DNA of 64,000 nucleotides from Scedosporium boydii (taxonomy: Eukaryota; Ascomycota; Sordariomycetes; Microascales; Microascaceae): positions 1 through 64,000 of the forward strand of contig NJFT01000028.1 in the NCBI GenBank assembly GCA_002221725.1, given 5' to 3'. A model generated the notes under the pieces. The model did not search any database and was not told the DNA's origin. It saw only the letters and a list, made by a program, of their open reading frames with translations. Shown here one piece after another: positions 1-13,654 of this stretch. The position numbers and the translations under genes are program-made. The stretch's first letter is position 1. Every line of letters begins with the position of its first letter.

Positions 1-3000
1 TCCTACTTTATCGACCAACATGATGGGGGTGGGATGATTGACAGGGCCGATATTTTTTTTGGCGGGAACTTCGGGAATCTGCGGTTAGTTTGGGTGTGTG
101 TGTTTTATTTTGGATCGGTGGGGGATGAAATCAATTGGACCCAAGAAATGGAGAGAACCCGAACGGAGAAGGGAAAGGGGGGCGGGAGCGAGGGGGATAC
201 GACGAGATTCAGGGTGCGGCGGCAGATCTGACATGGCGTGCCTAAAATGAGCCTAGAGAAGGGCCGGACGGCAGATTTTCCATCTAGTCTTTTCGTGTCC
301 CCCTTCTAGACCGCCCCTTTTCTTGATGGCTTGCTTTCTGTGGAGCAGGCGAAACTCGAGACTGAGGATGTTGCCATTTGCTCGGGATGGACCAGCTTAC
401 GAAGTGCGGACGACAAAGAAGTATTGCAAATGAAAGGAGGCCAATTGATCAAATCGACCTGGTCCCTCAAGTCCGGGACCTTGCGGGGAAAGAGCTAAGC
501 TACACCAATGTCCATGTGCCCGTGTCCTTCATTCCTCGTGGCCGAGACTCCGGTGTGCATGGTTTGGCGAAGCATATGAAAAGATAAGACTGGGCCGAGC
601 ATCCCCTTGGACCCGTGGGGGATGATCCTCGACTCTAGTTTATGATCCTACACCAAAGATCCGACTAGACAATGGCAACTGGAGATCTCTCCATCTCATG
701 CAAATCCCGTAACCCTCCAGTGGTCCAAGCACACACAGCATTGGACCGCGAACTTGTAGAATCCGCAGCTAGCCAGGCATCGTCACGTCCCTCGCTGTTT
801 GTGGAAGACCGTCGCACTTCCCGCCTCGTCTTGTCCTCTTCATTTACTACTCCATCAACGGAGCCACAGGCTAAATTCCTTGCTTGAACTGGGCGAACCT
901 CGACGACGTAGTGCCCATTCGTAGTGCCCATGCCATTTGGAAGCAGTAATGAGAACGAGAGTGGAGGAAAATCAAATGACAAGAAAGGGGAGGACTGAGG
1001 CGAAACAAAATCCCAATATCACCCCGTGTCCCGAGCGCGGACCGGGAAGAGCAGTCGAAACGTGGGAGTTTTAACCCCCCGCGTAGCCCGCTCCCTTTCA
1101 TACTTCGGTCCATGGGCGTGAGAATTGTGGCCAGGGGAACTCAAAAGGCAACACTGAAGTCCACCCCTCGTCTATCTCTGACAGTTTACGCCGCTTGAGC
1201 ACCGAATGGCTAGCAAAAAGCCCACTACATTTGGATGAAGTGAGGAAAGGAAACTGAAATGTTATCGAAGCCTTGTCGATTCTCGATAAAAGTGTAAATC
1301 CTTCTCAAAATTGGGAGGCATCAAGTCGGGAGCTGATGAGTGAAGTGTATCAAATCCCATTCTTATCATTGTTTACTGCCTGGTTAGCTTGAATATCAGT
1401 GTTGAATCTGTGTAACTTTGTCCAGCATCAATTGACACTTTGACACGTTCCCAATCCCTCCCCCCGGACCTTTTTCGAGTACCGAACCAACCTTGTCTTT
1501 TCCCTTCTTTTGGCCCCCGTCCCGCCTCTTCCCCTCTTCCCCTCTTCCCCAATGAACTTCTGGATCCGCCTTGGTTTCGGCCTCTTGACCAACAGATGAT
1601 TATCCAGTCTGCTTGAAGACGGGAGAAGGTTTGCCATTTGCTCGCTCCTCGTCCTCAACTCGTCCCTAGGACAAATTCAATCTCCTCGATCTATAGTTTT
1701 TCAACCTCGTGGGCTTACGTTTAATGGCCATGGGCGAGATGATGCAAACCCAATATTGAAGCTTATCCACACTTCCACACACTCCTTGCGAAAAATCGAG
1801 GTTTGCTGCCGGAAAGACTTGGTGGGGCTGAGAGAAGACCACGGCGTTTCTACATTTTAAACTACCACTCCGCCATGCACGCGTCTGGCAACAGTGCCCC
1901 AAAAAGCAAGGAAAAGAACATCGAAAGAAGAAGCCATTTGGGGCAGGGGAAGTAGAAGGAGAAACAACGACTTCCGTTGCGCATTTGGACCCACGTACCG
2001 ACTCCAGATTCGTGCCCCCAGTCCCGCAACCATTTTAAACATGACTGCGTCAACTCACACGACAATCACCAAGTTGCAGGTCACTCCACGCCAAAGAGGT
2101 TTGCTTGGGCGGACCACCTCGTCGTATGTTCTTCCCGAGGATCGCCAACTAACCTCTCGTTGAGGATCTTCGTGACATCCAGCTGTTGGAGACATTTGAT
2201 GTCTGGCTTGGTTTACAGGCATGCATAGCCCATGCTAACAGCAGGACACCCTCAATTCATCTCTGAAACAGAAAAGTAAAATGCAAATGGCTCAACGAGG
2301 CAGGCATTTATTTTCTCTTCATCGAACACCCACCCACCACCTCTCTTGAGTGTGTGTGCGACATTAAATTTATCATAACCGAATATTGAGCTATATTGTA
2401 CACCCAGGATAAATACTCTCAACACGGAGAGTCAATATATCCTTTTTTTTTCTTCTTCTCAGGTGTGGAATCTCGGAATCCATGCCACGTATTCATTAAA
2501 CCCTCCGCGCCCGCGAAAATATGTCTCACCCGTCCTGTCCAGCCAGTCCAGCCAGTCCGGCCAGCCCAGACGAACCCAAACTCGGTTACGGGCCGACCAG
2601 AAGTCGAAGCAGCAGGTCATGCACGATTCGCCCCTTTAGGCCTGGCGGGACCCGTCGCGGAAGGGGCGGGGCGGGAGGATCCACCTCATCTACCCGAAGT
2701 CTTATTGTTATTGATGGTATACGAAAAAGGAAAAGGAAGAAAAAAAAAAAGGCAAAATTACCACCGGCTTGGCGTCATTCGAGTCTGAGTCTGTCTGGGC
2801 AAAGAGGCATCGTGGCATCAGCTGAGAATTTTCCAACGTGTCGTGTGTCACGCCCGGGTTCATGATGAAATTTGTTATTATCTTTCTGGCCTTTTTGTGT
2901 TGTAATTTTCTTCTTCTTCCGTTTGTTCCTTTTTTCTTCCATCGTAAGTTTTTGCGTTCCAAGGATGTGGCACGCAATCTCATTACCTCGGGAAGAGGCA

Positions 3001-6000
3001 GTGACATCGAATAAACCCTACGTTCTCCTTCGGGGTTAGGCTGGGTGCAGGCCCAGACGACACGTTAGCGCCACCCGATGCTTAAATGCCCTTTTCTTCC
3101 CCTTCCCGCCCTTTACTACTTCGTACTACTGCGACCGCTTTTGCCACAGGGCCTCAGGACGACCTTTCCCGGGTCGAAAAATACCCCAGTTCCCACGCCA
3201 TGACGGACCGCTGGCGACCTGTTGGCCTGGAACATGAGCCACGGATATGACTGGTCATCTATTTTGTGCGACATGCAAAAGGAAGAGGAAAAGAAAAAGA
3301 ACGGAAAAGCAAGAAAAGAAGGAGAAAAGCAAAGAAGGATGCATCAGAGGGGGGGGAGGGGGGGCGGAGTAGCCTATGTTGGCGTATGTGTAATTATAAC
3401 GCGGGAACTCTCTTCTCCCTTCCCATCTCTGCATCATCTTGGCCCATCCCGTCGTCACATTCCATACAATCCCCCCGTTCCTTTTTTGTCTCCTTCATGT
3501 TTCCTAAAGTGGGTGGGCGGTTCGCAACATTCGGGCCGCTGATGGGAACGAGACTCGGTTGGTTCATCAATTTATAGTTTCGATTTCTTCAATCCACGCC
3601 CCCCTTTTTAGGATATTATCGTAAGGGAACTTGCCGTCCCTTATGATTTATTTATTTCTTATTATCTCCTTCTGCTGAACATGGACGGGGAAAAATGAAA
3701 AAAAAGAAAGAAAAGGGGGAAGAGAGGAACCGATATATCTCGGGATAAAAGGGCGGGATGACGGGGATAAACGAGCTTTCGGTCATGGTCACTGACCAAC
3801 CTTGCCAACACAACAAAAGGGTTGTGGTGACATTAAATGATCCTTCATGAGGAGGTGCGTAAGAAAGTGGTAATGTTGTGCCTTCCCCCCCCGCATGCTT
3901 CGTCTGTCAACCAGCAGCGCCGGAGGTGTTGTTCCTCTTCCAAGGGCGATTGCGAGTGGCGGGCGGTGCCATGGGTATTCCCTGTCCGAAGAACGAAATC
4001 CCGTGCCAAGAATCCTTGTTCTTGGGAATTGCTCAAACGAGAAACAAGAGAGGAAAACAAGAGAGGAAAATGGCCAGGGGTTCGGTGCCAACTGGCAGAC
4101 TGGCTATGCAAAAAGAAAACCCACAAGATGGACACGAGAGATGTGCATGTCGCAGGGGTCCCGTGTCATTGTCGTTTGTCGTCTAACGCCCTCGCCCGAC
4201 CATGCCGTGTAATGCGCACACATATAATAACATCTACTAGTACGAAGTACTTCGTAGGCGTATATGCAATCCCTTTTCAACCTGCCTTGTAACCCTTCAT
4301 GTCATTCAGGTGAGAACTTTGTGAGAAGGGACGCGATGGGCGATTGGCTAGTTAACTCGCGGCATATTCTGGCTTGGTTCCAATACCCTCCCTCATTTTG
4401 CTTTCCTCGGTGTTGATGCACCCAATCTTGACGCTTGCAACTTGGGTTCTAGCCAATTAATGGTGCCTTGCGACCTTTGTCCCACGATGTTTCAAGCATG
4501 ATCGTGGCCGGAAGCAGAGACTGTCACACATGCCCTCAACAAACCTGCACGCCTCGCAGTCAAGGAGTCAAGTCAAGATCAAAAAGAGGTCCCAAGATGG
4601 TTGCTTACTCCGTCCCCTAGGAGGAAAGAATTTCCAAGTCTGGAAAGATTGTAATTCATCGGTGTCTCTTTCGACTTAAAAATAGCATATTTACCAAGTA
4701 TGAACACCGAGTCTCAGTTCAGCCAAAGACAGGCTCAAAAAACGAACGGCCAATTATTTTCCTTTTTCCCTCAGAGAAAAACGATTTGCGCAACGCCTCG
4801 TTCTGGGTCCAAGTGTCCCAGTGAATCCGCACAGCGGAGCGGGCGGACAGGCCCGCACCGTTTGGGATCACCAATGACACCCGAGGAGGCAAGGGTGGCT
4901 GCAACGCGTACCCCTGCAACGGGCGGCGCTGGTGCAAAATGCATGAGACCTGCACAGGGGGCGGAGAAATCCGTTGTTTCCTGTCAATGCTCTCTCGTCT
5001 TTCGTATTGTCTCATTTTCATTTTCCCATTTCTTCTTCTTCCTTTTCCTTTTATTTTCGACAAGGATGACTTTGAAAATGAGGCGTTCCTGGGAAGCGCT
5101 GGCATGCGACAACAATAAATACTGGGCGAGGCGTTTTGCTGGGTTGCAGGCGGGTACTTTGGTTTCGCCAACGTTCAATCAAAGCCCAGAGTTCACGTTG
5201 GAACACAGCGTCAGGCAGCCCGATTTTCCCGCCTGGCTGCAGCCACTACGGCTGCAATCGGCAGAGAAGGGGGGAAATGAAAAGGGGAAAGGAAATCCCA
5301 AGGGATTGAAATGCATGCGAAGTTGTAGGTGTAAAGCCGGAGGAAACTTACAAAGTAGATAGAAACTCTGTGAGACGGAGGGTAGAAACGGGATTTCAGA
5401 CGCAGAACGAGACATATTAACTGCGACATCTCATTCACAGTGGCGGAGTATTCCATCCGTTGTCCGTTTTATTATTGATTTTTGGTCCTACCTTGTACGT
5501 AGAAACAGCCGGGTGTGGGGTGGCCGATGGTAGCATGTAGCCTGGGGAAAAGAGTCAAATTAATGAGACTCGTCTTGTCCAGTCGGGGAGGAATAAAGCA
5601 AGGAAAGAGTCGCCCCTGGCAATAACTGCCAGGAAGAGGCAGAAGCGCAATATTGTCATGGCCTGTTATGGCTATTCTCTTCAAGGATTTTTCCGAAGCT
5701 GCAGGTGAGATCGCACCGGTTCGTGACTGACCACGCATTATGCTTTTTTCTCACCGCCTGAATGCCCCAGGCAGGTCGGGTTCGGTCCGTCCTTGAAATT
5801 CCCGGCGAGTGGAGTGCGGTTAAAGCCCGCCAGTTCGTCGATGAAAACGCATATGGCCCGGCCTTAGATTTACTCAATAAACGAGGGGAAAAAAAGAAAG
5901 GAAATAATAAATTCTAACAGGTCAAGAATTCATGGCCTGTTTATTGAGGTCCGACAGCGCATTTGCGTGCAGGAAAAAAGGGGGGAGAAACATCGACCCA

Positions 6001-9000
6001 GTCCCAAAGGTGACCCATAGACATCGAGCCCTGTTCATTCCTTAGGCCGTTTGTGTCCAGAAAGATTTACCTGGCACCCGAGAGTTGCAGCTGCTGCGCC
6101 TCGAATGCCAGGTTCCAAGTAGTATTTTCACGGATACCTTCCAATGGGCGATGGCCTGGCTGCCCTCGAAATTTTTTTCTTACCGGGTGTGATGTGAGTT
6201 TTAGTGCAGGATTACCTGTGCTCCTATCACTAGGCGGGATAATCGCCCGCACCTGCCATCCTGCCGCGTACCGTCACATACCCTGACAACCTCGATGATT
6301 GGACTCATGGGAAAGCGTGGTTGGCGGTCATATGACCCTCCCTCAATGCTAGTTTATCGGCCCCATCTGCCAGGATCGGGAGGGAACGAAGGGGGGGAGC
6401 CACTAGTACGAGGTACTTGTAGAGTAGGGGTGTGGTTAATCTGAGGTAGATGTACAGAAGGTACAGAGTACACTGAGCTTCTGAGTTCTCAACAGTCACA
6501 GGTACTTCGTACATTACAGCACACACGCCCACCGTTCACTTTTCTGGGACATCAATACAGACAGGCCACAAGCACGTCGAGCATCCGAGTTTATCCTCAT
6601 CTTGACCTCCTAATCCTGACTAGTTCTTAAGTGGAAAAGGAGCCTTCGAACCTTGTACCCATTCCACCTCCTTCGAGCAGCTCTCAAAGCTCTGACGTCT
6701 GGCTGAGTCACATCGCGTACGCCTCCCATACTCCGCACTACCACATCGACGGGCCTCCACTACCTCGTACACGATACGGCCGGCCTACGAATTTTGAGTA
6801 CTCCACTTGACAAGGTGCGAACGCAACTTCATCTTCGCCTTCGGAGGGGCTGTCCCGTTCAGTGCGGCCAGACCCGAAGAACGCAAGGAGTGTGCAAGGT
6901 ACAGTACATTTATATGGGGTGTCGGACGGGCGCTTTGGTACGAATACTTGCCACCCACTGGCTCTGAGGGTGAAGTGCTGAAGCAAAGTACTCCATAAAG
7001 AATCCCACGCACGCCGACAAGGGTTACTAGCCGAAGTACAGTACGTGCCGCCCTTCCGATAAGGCAGCTCCCGTCCTTGCCGCCTGGATTCGAGGCAAGG
7101 GGGGGAAGGATGCCAGAAGGGGAAGAAAAGCAAGCATCTCCCTCTCCGTAAATGGAGCGAAAAAGGGCGGAAGCCGGGGCGACGCAGGATGGGCAATCCC
7201 CCACCGAGGAACTGTCCGAAACGCGAAATTGGAATATGGGTAAAGAGTAAGAAAATAGAAGTAAGAATAATAGAAAAATAAAAAATCCATATCCTATACT
7301 TATATAGGCAGTTTGGGCATGGGGAGCATCATACTCTTAAGCATTTCATTTTTTTTCTCTCCTATTAATTTCCTTTTCCTTTTTTTTTTCTTGGCTATTG
7401 TCGTTATTCTTGTTTTCTTGATCTCAATCAATTTTGTGATGCAAATGACCATACGATTAATACAGCAAAGGGGTGGGCGGAGTAGTATCTTGACAACGCT
7501 TCTCTTTTACTCTATGGAGATTTGTGCATGGGGCCGGGGCTGTACAGCGACCTGAAAAGTGACTGGGTTTCCCTGACCAACCAGTGAACCTGGTTCCTGC
7601 TACATCACAAAGAACGCCCCCCGACCCAGGAAATTGTTCTGCTTTGTCACCACAGTGTACTTCGGGCTTCTCGGGGCATCTTGCTGCGATGCCTGTCAGG
7701 GTCCCTGACCGCCAACTCTAAGTGACCACCGAATATATCCAGCCGCAGACATGCAGACTTGCACATTTTCGCTGGGGCGTACTTGTAATTCTTGGAAGGC
7801 GAGTTGGGCAAGGGTTGCCCGGGCTGGAGATAGCCACTTTGCTACTGCATTTGACGGGCTCTGCTGGCCCCCGGTCCTTGGACAAATCAGCCCTGCCGTC
7901 TGCACATTTCTACGGAGTAAGACCAGCCTGGCCAGGCGGCGCTAGCATCGGGCACACATGAGCTGTTAGGTCCATATCATGTCTTTATTCTTTACATATT
8001 GACTCTCTGGGTAGGAATGACTCCGATGGGGACTCAAGGCGGATTCCTTCTTCCTTGGCATGGACCTCTTATGTTGCAAGATCAACTCCGCATCTGAAAG
8101 AACCATCTTCGAATTAGAGTATCGGGCGGTTGATCCTGCGGGAATGCGTATATGTGCCCCGTAATTTACCTTCTTGCCATCCCTAGCGCTAAAGCCGTGG
8201 GCATGTTTGGCGGAGTCGATTCGGCTTCCGCCCAATGATGAGTTGCAGAAAAGCCTTGACCATGTCACGATGCTCAACGCTCAAGCTGTAGTACACATCA
8301 CCAGCTCCGCATCTGTCCTGCAGAGCATACGGAAGGAGGAGCATTGAAAAAGGTCCGGAGTGAGGGAGTGGGAAACACATCCGACGCTCCGCGGGGGAAG
8401 GGGGGGCCGGCTTTCAAGCGGCCTTTCAGCGAGTGGCTCAACAGGGCAGTTTGCAATCTGCAAACCACCACGTAGTATCAAACAAGTCATGTTATAGAGA
8501 GGGTGCGCAGGTGGGAGACAATGTTGGATGAGGGAAGGAAGATTAAGGATTGTGGCGTGCATGCTTCGATTGCCTCTCCCTGTGGGACGCCCCTCCTCTC
8601 CCTTCTCCTAAGCGCCGTTCACTTTTTTTTATTACAATGTCATGAGGCGGTGATGGCGCGGGGTACGCAGAAGGTGGCCGCAGAATCGGCCTAGCCAACA
8701 TGCGGCCAGGCGGGAAATGGTGCGTGGAGGGGGCTTGAACATTGTTCCACAGTTAGAGCTGCAAGCTGTGCCGTGCACTCCTGCCAACTCAGCGAGAAGA
8801 GAAGTCACACTCGAGGTCAATTGGTCCTAGATTCTCTCGGCTTCGCGCGATTGAGACCAATGCTCTTCTTCAGGACGTGCCAGCGAATCTGCAAACGGTT
8901 TCGCTAGCTTGCGCCTTCATGCTAGGACGCCTACTAACTCTGCCTAACAAGATATCAAATGTAGTCTGCAGGCCGCGACCCATCCGCCTCAGCTGCTTGT

Positions 9001-9559
9001 TTTTACCCGTGGGCCGTCAGTACAGGCCAGGTTAGCGTAGAGAGTCTAAACGTGCACCATCGTTTATTTCGTAGTTTAAAGTCGAATAAGTACTTTGCTG
9101 GTTTCATTGCTTCTGACCAGAACTCGACGATTTTCACTTTCACCAATGTCGCAACAACAAAGCGTAGGGATTGGCTAGTCGTGTGTTCTTCCAGTGGACT
9201 TTCTGACTGACTTGACTTGGAATTTAGAAGCACATCAATGATCGGGGCCGAACAGACGAAGACGCGAAAGTAGAAGTCCATGTTATCGCATTGTACTTCG
9301 TATAGTCAGTCACCAGCAGTCTTTGGTGTGGGGCTCCCTTAGAATGAGTCCGTCCGTGGTGGTCGCGAACCTTGGATGTAGTACGCCCTCTCATCGAATC
9401 CCCTTTTACAACTGAACGACCCATCTTTCTATTGTCCTGTTGCAATTGTTAGGTTGGGATTACTAGCATGTCCCAAGTCTCGACCAACATTCTTTCGTCT
9501 ATTGTATCACAAGGGCCGAAAGGATTGAAGGATCAGCCGTAGTTAACGGCTAAAGGACG
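1..9559. other. Gene-poor region, no supportable gene
   Basis: I see no convincing gene in this stretch. The longest open frames are about 150 codons, overlap each other on both strands, and show no recognisable domain or chain of exons. The sequence is rich in homopurine/homopyrimidine tracts (for example around 3.27-3.37, 4.99-5.06 and 7.34-7.43 kb). It carries several copies of the 9-mer TACTTCGTA or its complement (3117, 4241, 4248, 6503, 9294). It is not conspicuously AT-rich, so heavy RIP mutation is not evident. Short secreted proteins or non-coding RNAs could be hidden here; I cannot exclude them from sequence alone. Confidence 0.6.
4241..4256. repeat. Perfect 16-bp palindrome made of the TACTTCGTA motif
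   Basis: TACGAAGTACTTCGTA is its own reverse complement: two inverted copies of the 9-mer TACGAAGTA overlap by two bases. It belongs to the dispersed motif family found only in the gene-poor flanks. A related arrangement, TACGAAGTA followed by TACTCCGTA, occurs at 11549-11564. Confidence 0.85.
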
Positions 9560-11899
9560 TTAGGGCCTACCATCTAGATGGAACGACTCGGAGTCTGGCA
9601 AGTCCCTCGATGTTAGTTCGCGAACCAGCGGTGACGGTTCCCTCCTATTAATACCATCAGAATGTAAGAAAATGTGCTCTATTTGCCGCTTCCCGTTGGG
9701 CAATACAACACGACGGCATGGCGTGTGAATACCCAACGGAAGAGGAGGTTTGGGCATCCGCCTTCAAGCCGAGCCTCCCACGCCTCAGAAGGAATGTCAT
9801 AAGTACCCTTTACCATTTCGTCGACTCGATTTTCCCCAGGATCGGCGGCTGCTGGATGCTCAGTGGTGGCTGTGACCATCCCTTAGCCAAAGTGTAATCC
9901 CACCTCTTACCTCTTAAGCCGCGGAGACGAACAAAGCGAGGCTTGGAGGTTCCGTCTAGCGCAGGCTCGCCTTCTCCCTTGAATCGTGGATGCGCTAGAA
10001 ATGCTGCCCAGCATAAGAGATTTTCCAAGAGCAGTGGCCTTATAGTATACGAAGGTTTAATGATGTTGTCGATGGGGGTGAATTCTAAATATGGAACTAG
10101 TGATGCCACCGTTTCCCTTCCACTTTCTTCTGTAACTAGAATTAAAAGCGACCTTCGCGGGCTCGAGTCCGGACTTGGTCGTGAGGCTTCCTTCGGTGAT
10201 TCTATTTTCTGTTCCCTGCTGTCTCGCAGTCATCACTCGTCCTGCTCTGACAAGCTTTCGCCTGAATACTTGTAGTGTCTTATTCACACCGCGGAGAAAG
10301 GGTGAGCTGAATTCTAAACATGCTCCTCTTATTAAACTAGGCTAATAGTAGAATCTGGAGGTATGCCAGAACGCTAAAGCCACAGAATCTCGAGGTTGAG
10401 GTTGTCGCCCCTACCGCAGTTCTTTCCCCATGAACTGTGGCACGAAACTTTGGGATCGAGGTAATGCAGATGGATCAAGACAAAGTCAGGAGCGCTTCTC
10501 AAGCAGGGAGGGTTTCGATGGACCTCGCCACAGGGCCATGTCGACGTGACACCGAAAGACCACTTCGTATCCAACGGCGGCGAGTAATCTGTACCACACA
10601 GTATCTCTACCCCTTCTCTCGAGAAGAAGCGGAATGAGCGTTTCAGCTGCGTCCACCGAGGAGAGATATTCCCGCAGCCAGCGACCGCGCTCACCGTCTC
10701 GAAGGAGTCCAAGCCCCCATATCCTTATCGCTCTAGCTCCCGCTCCAAGATCTGCCCTATGAGGTGATTGTACAATTAAAATGGCGGTCAGCATCTTATT
10801 CAACTTAGCAATGGGTTCCCAGTCGAGCGGGCATGTATGTTATCTAAATCGACCTCTGGGCGAGATTTAAGCAATTGGAATCATCACAGCAAACTCAGCT
10901 CCACATGCGCTTTATTCCTGGTGTAGGAGACCAATTTAACTAACATCTTGTGATATCATGAGCACTTCTTTGCATACCTCGAGGGAACGGCGCCTCTAAA
11001 CGGTCCGGAAAGGTCTCTTTACCATTCAACGCTTCGAATAAGTCGTCTGCGGCCCTCGTCACATTATTGCCCCGAAACTTTCCCCTACTGCAACACGTAA
11101 TCTGACGCCCCCCAAGTGGCAAATTGCGGAGGCGATCCGAGCCATATTTTTTTTAAGACTCGGAAACTGCAACGACCTAGCGTCTCCTCTACTTGAGAAA
11201 AAAAAATTACCGTCCCAGTGGTAAAGCCTAACTTTCTTAAGGGAAGACGAAGTCACGGAGACTCCGGACGCTTAGCGCCAAAGCATAGAAGGAGAGGGCC
11301 AAATATCACGTTCGTTCAATAGCGCAGGCTTCTCCGGCACGAGGTCACCCAATAACACGGGCCTAGCCTCTAGCGCCAAGAATGCGCGAAATCTTGGTGG
11401 GTTTGCATCGGCGGGCCCTTTAATATTGTTAGCTGCACTCGCTAGCTTGATCGGATAACTAAAAGACTTTATTGGTTCTGGGACTGAGAGGCTTTCCTCT
11501 CTAGCCCACGCCTCCTTTTTGGGCATGAGATGATGGGAGGATTAGTAGTACGAAGTACTCCGTATTGGTACGACCTTGTTCCGTCGAACACTCCATTGGC
11601 GGTGACAGGAGTTGGGCCCATTACATACTCTAACATAGCCCGACGATCGTGCTCGTCGTTGGGCGGCAGGATAACATCGTGTATGATGCATGACGTGTGA
11701 TGGTCGGAGAATAGCATTGATCGACCTGTCACTGCGAGATGCCTAGAAAACAGGCCAAGACATAGCCTATTTGGTGATCCAAGACATCGAAGACACCTAA
11801 ACGATCAAGACATTCGCGTTTTCGGACCAGCGACTCTAGCCACACCGACAGTTGTCCACAAAAAGTGCTGACGGGGAAGATCCCGGTGAGGGGTGGTCA
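9560..11899 (-). pseudogene. Possible decayed protein gene, family not recognised
   Basis: Several adjoining minus-strand open segments have protein-like composition but sit in different frames, separated by stops. The first (11887-11729) encodes about 52 residues with hydrophobic/charged periodicity, for example around LDRLGVFDVLDHQIGYVL. It is followed by segments at 11732-11469, 11526-11272, 11256-11059, 10803-10486 and 10109-9679. No GT..AG introns that I could find join them all, so the simplest reading is a mutated gene or element relic. I recognise no catalytic motif, no reverse transcriptase or transposase signature, and no terminal repeats. It could also be chance open frame in a moderately GC-rich region. 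Two motif copies lie nearby or inside (9294 and 11549). Confidence 0.22.
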
Positions 11900-13626
11900 A
11901 ACAAGATGGCGGTCAGGGGGGGTGAATGGCAATGTTGATAGGCGCCATGATTGGCCGGAATGTAGACTATAGCGGTCTGGCACGTCACGTCTGAGTTCAC
12001 GTGAGTGATTTTTCATGCGAGGAAGCCAAAACGGGGACGCACCAAGCCTGTGCATTCCCGTGCTTCCCGCCCAGCGGCCCCGATTATTCCCTTTTCTCTT
12101 ACAAATGACTTTTTCCAATGGTGTCGCTTTTCCCCCCCCTTTCTGCCAGCGGGTCTTGGGCTTGGAGCCAAACCCGATTGAGCAAAATATTCGAGACAAC
12201 CCCGGAACACGACAAAATCCTTGGAATGAGATTGAGGAGATCTGGTTCCCAGCTTTTCGTATTTTAGGGGGGAGCCAGGTAATTTTAAAGTTTGCTTGTG
12301 TAGCAATACAAAGAAGACGAGTATCGTCAGACTTGTCGGTCGGTTATGCAGTTGCCGGTGAGGGGGTTACGGGCGTAGGATGAAATGCCACTCGACAATC
12401 TTTGATGGATCGTGCCCGGGAACTTGTCCGCGACCCGTCCAACCTGCAGATTAATGTTACAAAAGAATTTTCTCCCTCGCCGATGTCTTTTTTTTCCCGG
12501 CCCCGCGGTCTTTTTTTTTTCCTTTTCTTTTCTCCTCGTTGAAGGAGTGCTGCGAGGGTGTGTGACACCGGAAGCGGTGAGCAGAAAGAGGGGTGATTTG
12601 CCAACCCAGTGGTGGGCAGACAACAACCTGGCGCGGGGGAGAGAGTTTCCTGACGAGACGCATTTTTTTCCCTTCTTCTTTCATTCTTTCTTGGGTGCTT
12701 ACCACACCCCTGCTCTGAAGGAATAAGTGCTATCCAAGTTTGTTCGTTTTCCCATCCCAGGACCTGCAAGGTGAGGAATGGGGGATGGGGAATTGAAACT
12801 AGTCGATCCCGATACTCACCGGGGTGAGATGCAGACAAGGGGGGAGGAAATTGACGAAAAGGGTACTGATGTTGGCAAGCGCTGAGCCTCAATTTGCTTT
12901 TTTTCTTTAGTGGGATACTCTAAGAGCACCCTTGTGTAAAGAGCAACAGGAACGGGTTGGGGAGACTCGATTGATACCTCGGTAGTTTGGTATTGAAGGG
13001 AGATCAAATTGTCGGTATCAGAACGGTACAAGAAAGCAGAATTCTCTGCTGAGGAAAGGGGAAAATGAGAACAAAAAATGGGAAAAAAACTTGTACACAT
13101 TTTGCCGAAAACGAAACACAACGATTGGGAGAAACAAAAAGAAAAACCTCACAAAGAAAGAAGGAAAGACCTGTCAGACGGTCGCCACGTTGCAAGGGAG
13201 TTCCTTGTCCAGTCAGCATCGAGTCTGGTGTGACTTCTCCGTTCGGCACACGCCCCCTCATCACAAGAAAAGCCAAGCCAAGTGCAGTGTGTGCTTGGGA
13301 AGTTCCTTCTGTCTGCTCAGTGATTCGCGCACTGTTTTGGGAGGGGGAGCCTATAGGAAGGAAAGAAAGGGGGAACCAGGACCCAAAGTTCGAACGATGT
13401 AGCGGCCTCTTCCGCGTCATCCCTGAGCCTGCATGTAATCGGGACCCACATGGCGCGACGGAAATACGGGAGAGCCTGGGTGTTAGTGGGTGAGAAGTAG
13501 AGGATACACACCGCTGTACTGTACCGCCGGACGCTCGCGCATGGGAAGGAGGGTACTTGGCTGCACAGTGTCAGCTGCAGATGGAAGGGAAGACCAGGCC
13601 CGCACGTTTGTGATTCGACGTGCCTG

Positions 13627-13654
13627 TACTGAGGTACTGAGGTACTGAGGTACT
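13627..13654. repeat. Short tandem repeat, unit TACTGAGG
   Basis: Three exact copies of the 8-mer TACTGAGG (13627-13634, 13635-13642, 13643-13650) are followed by a degenerate unit beginning TACTCGG. The unit shares the TAC..G spacing of the dispersed TACTTCGTA motif family, so the two may be related by slippage or mutation. Confidence 0.9.
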
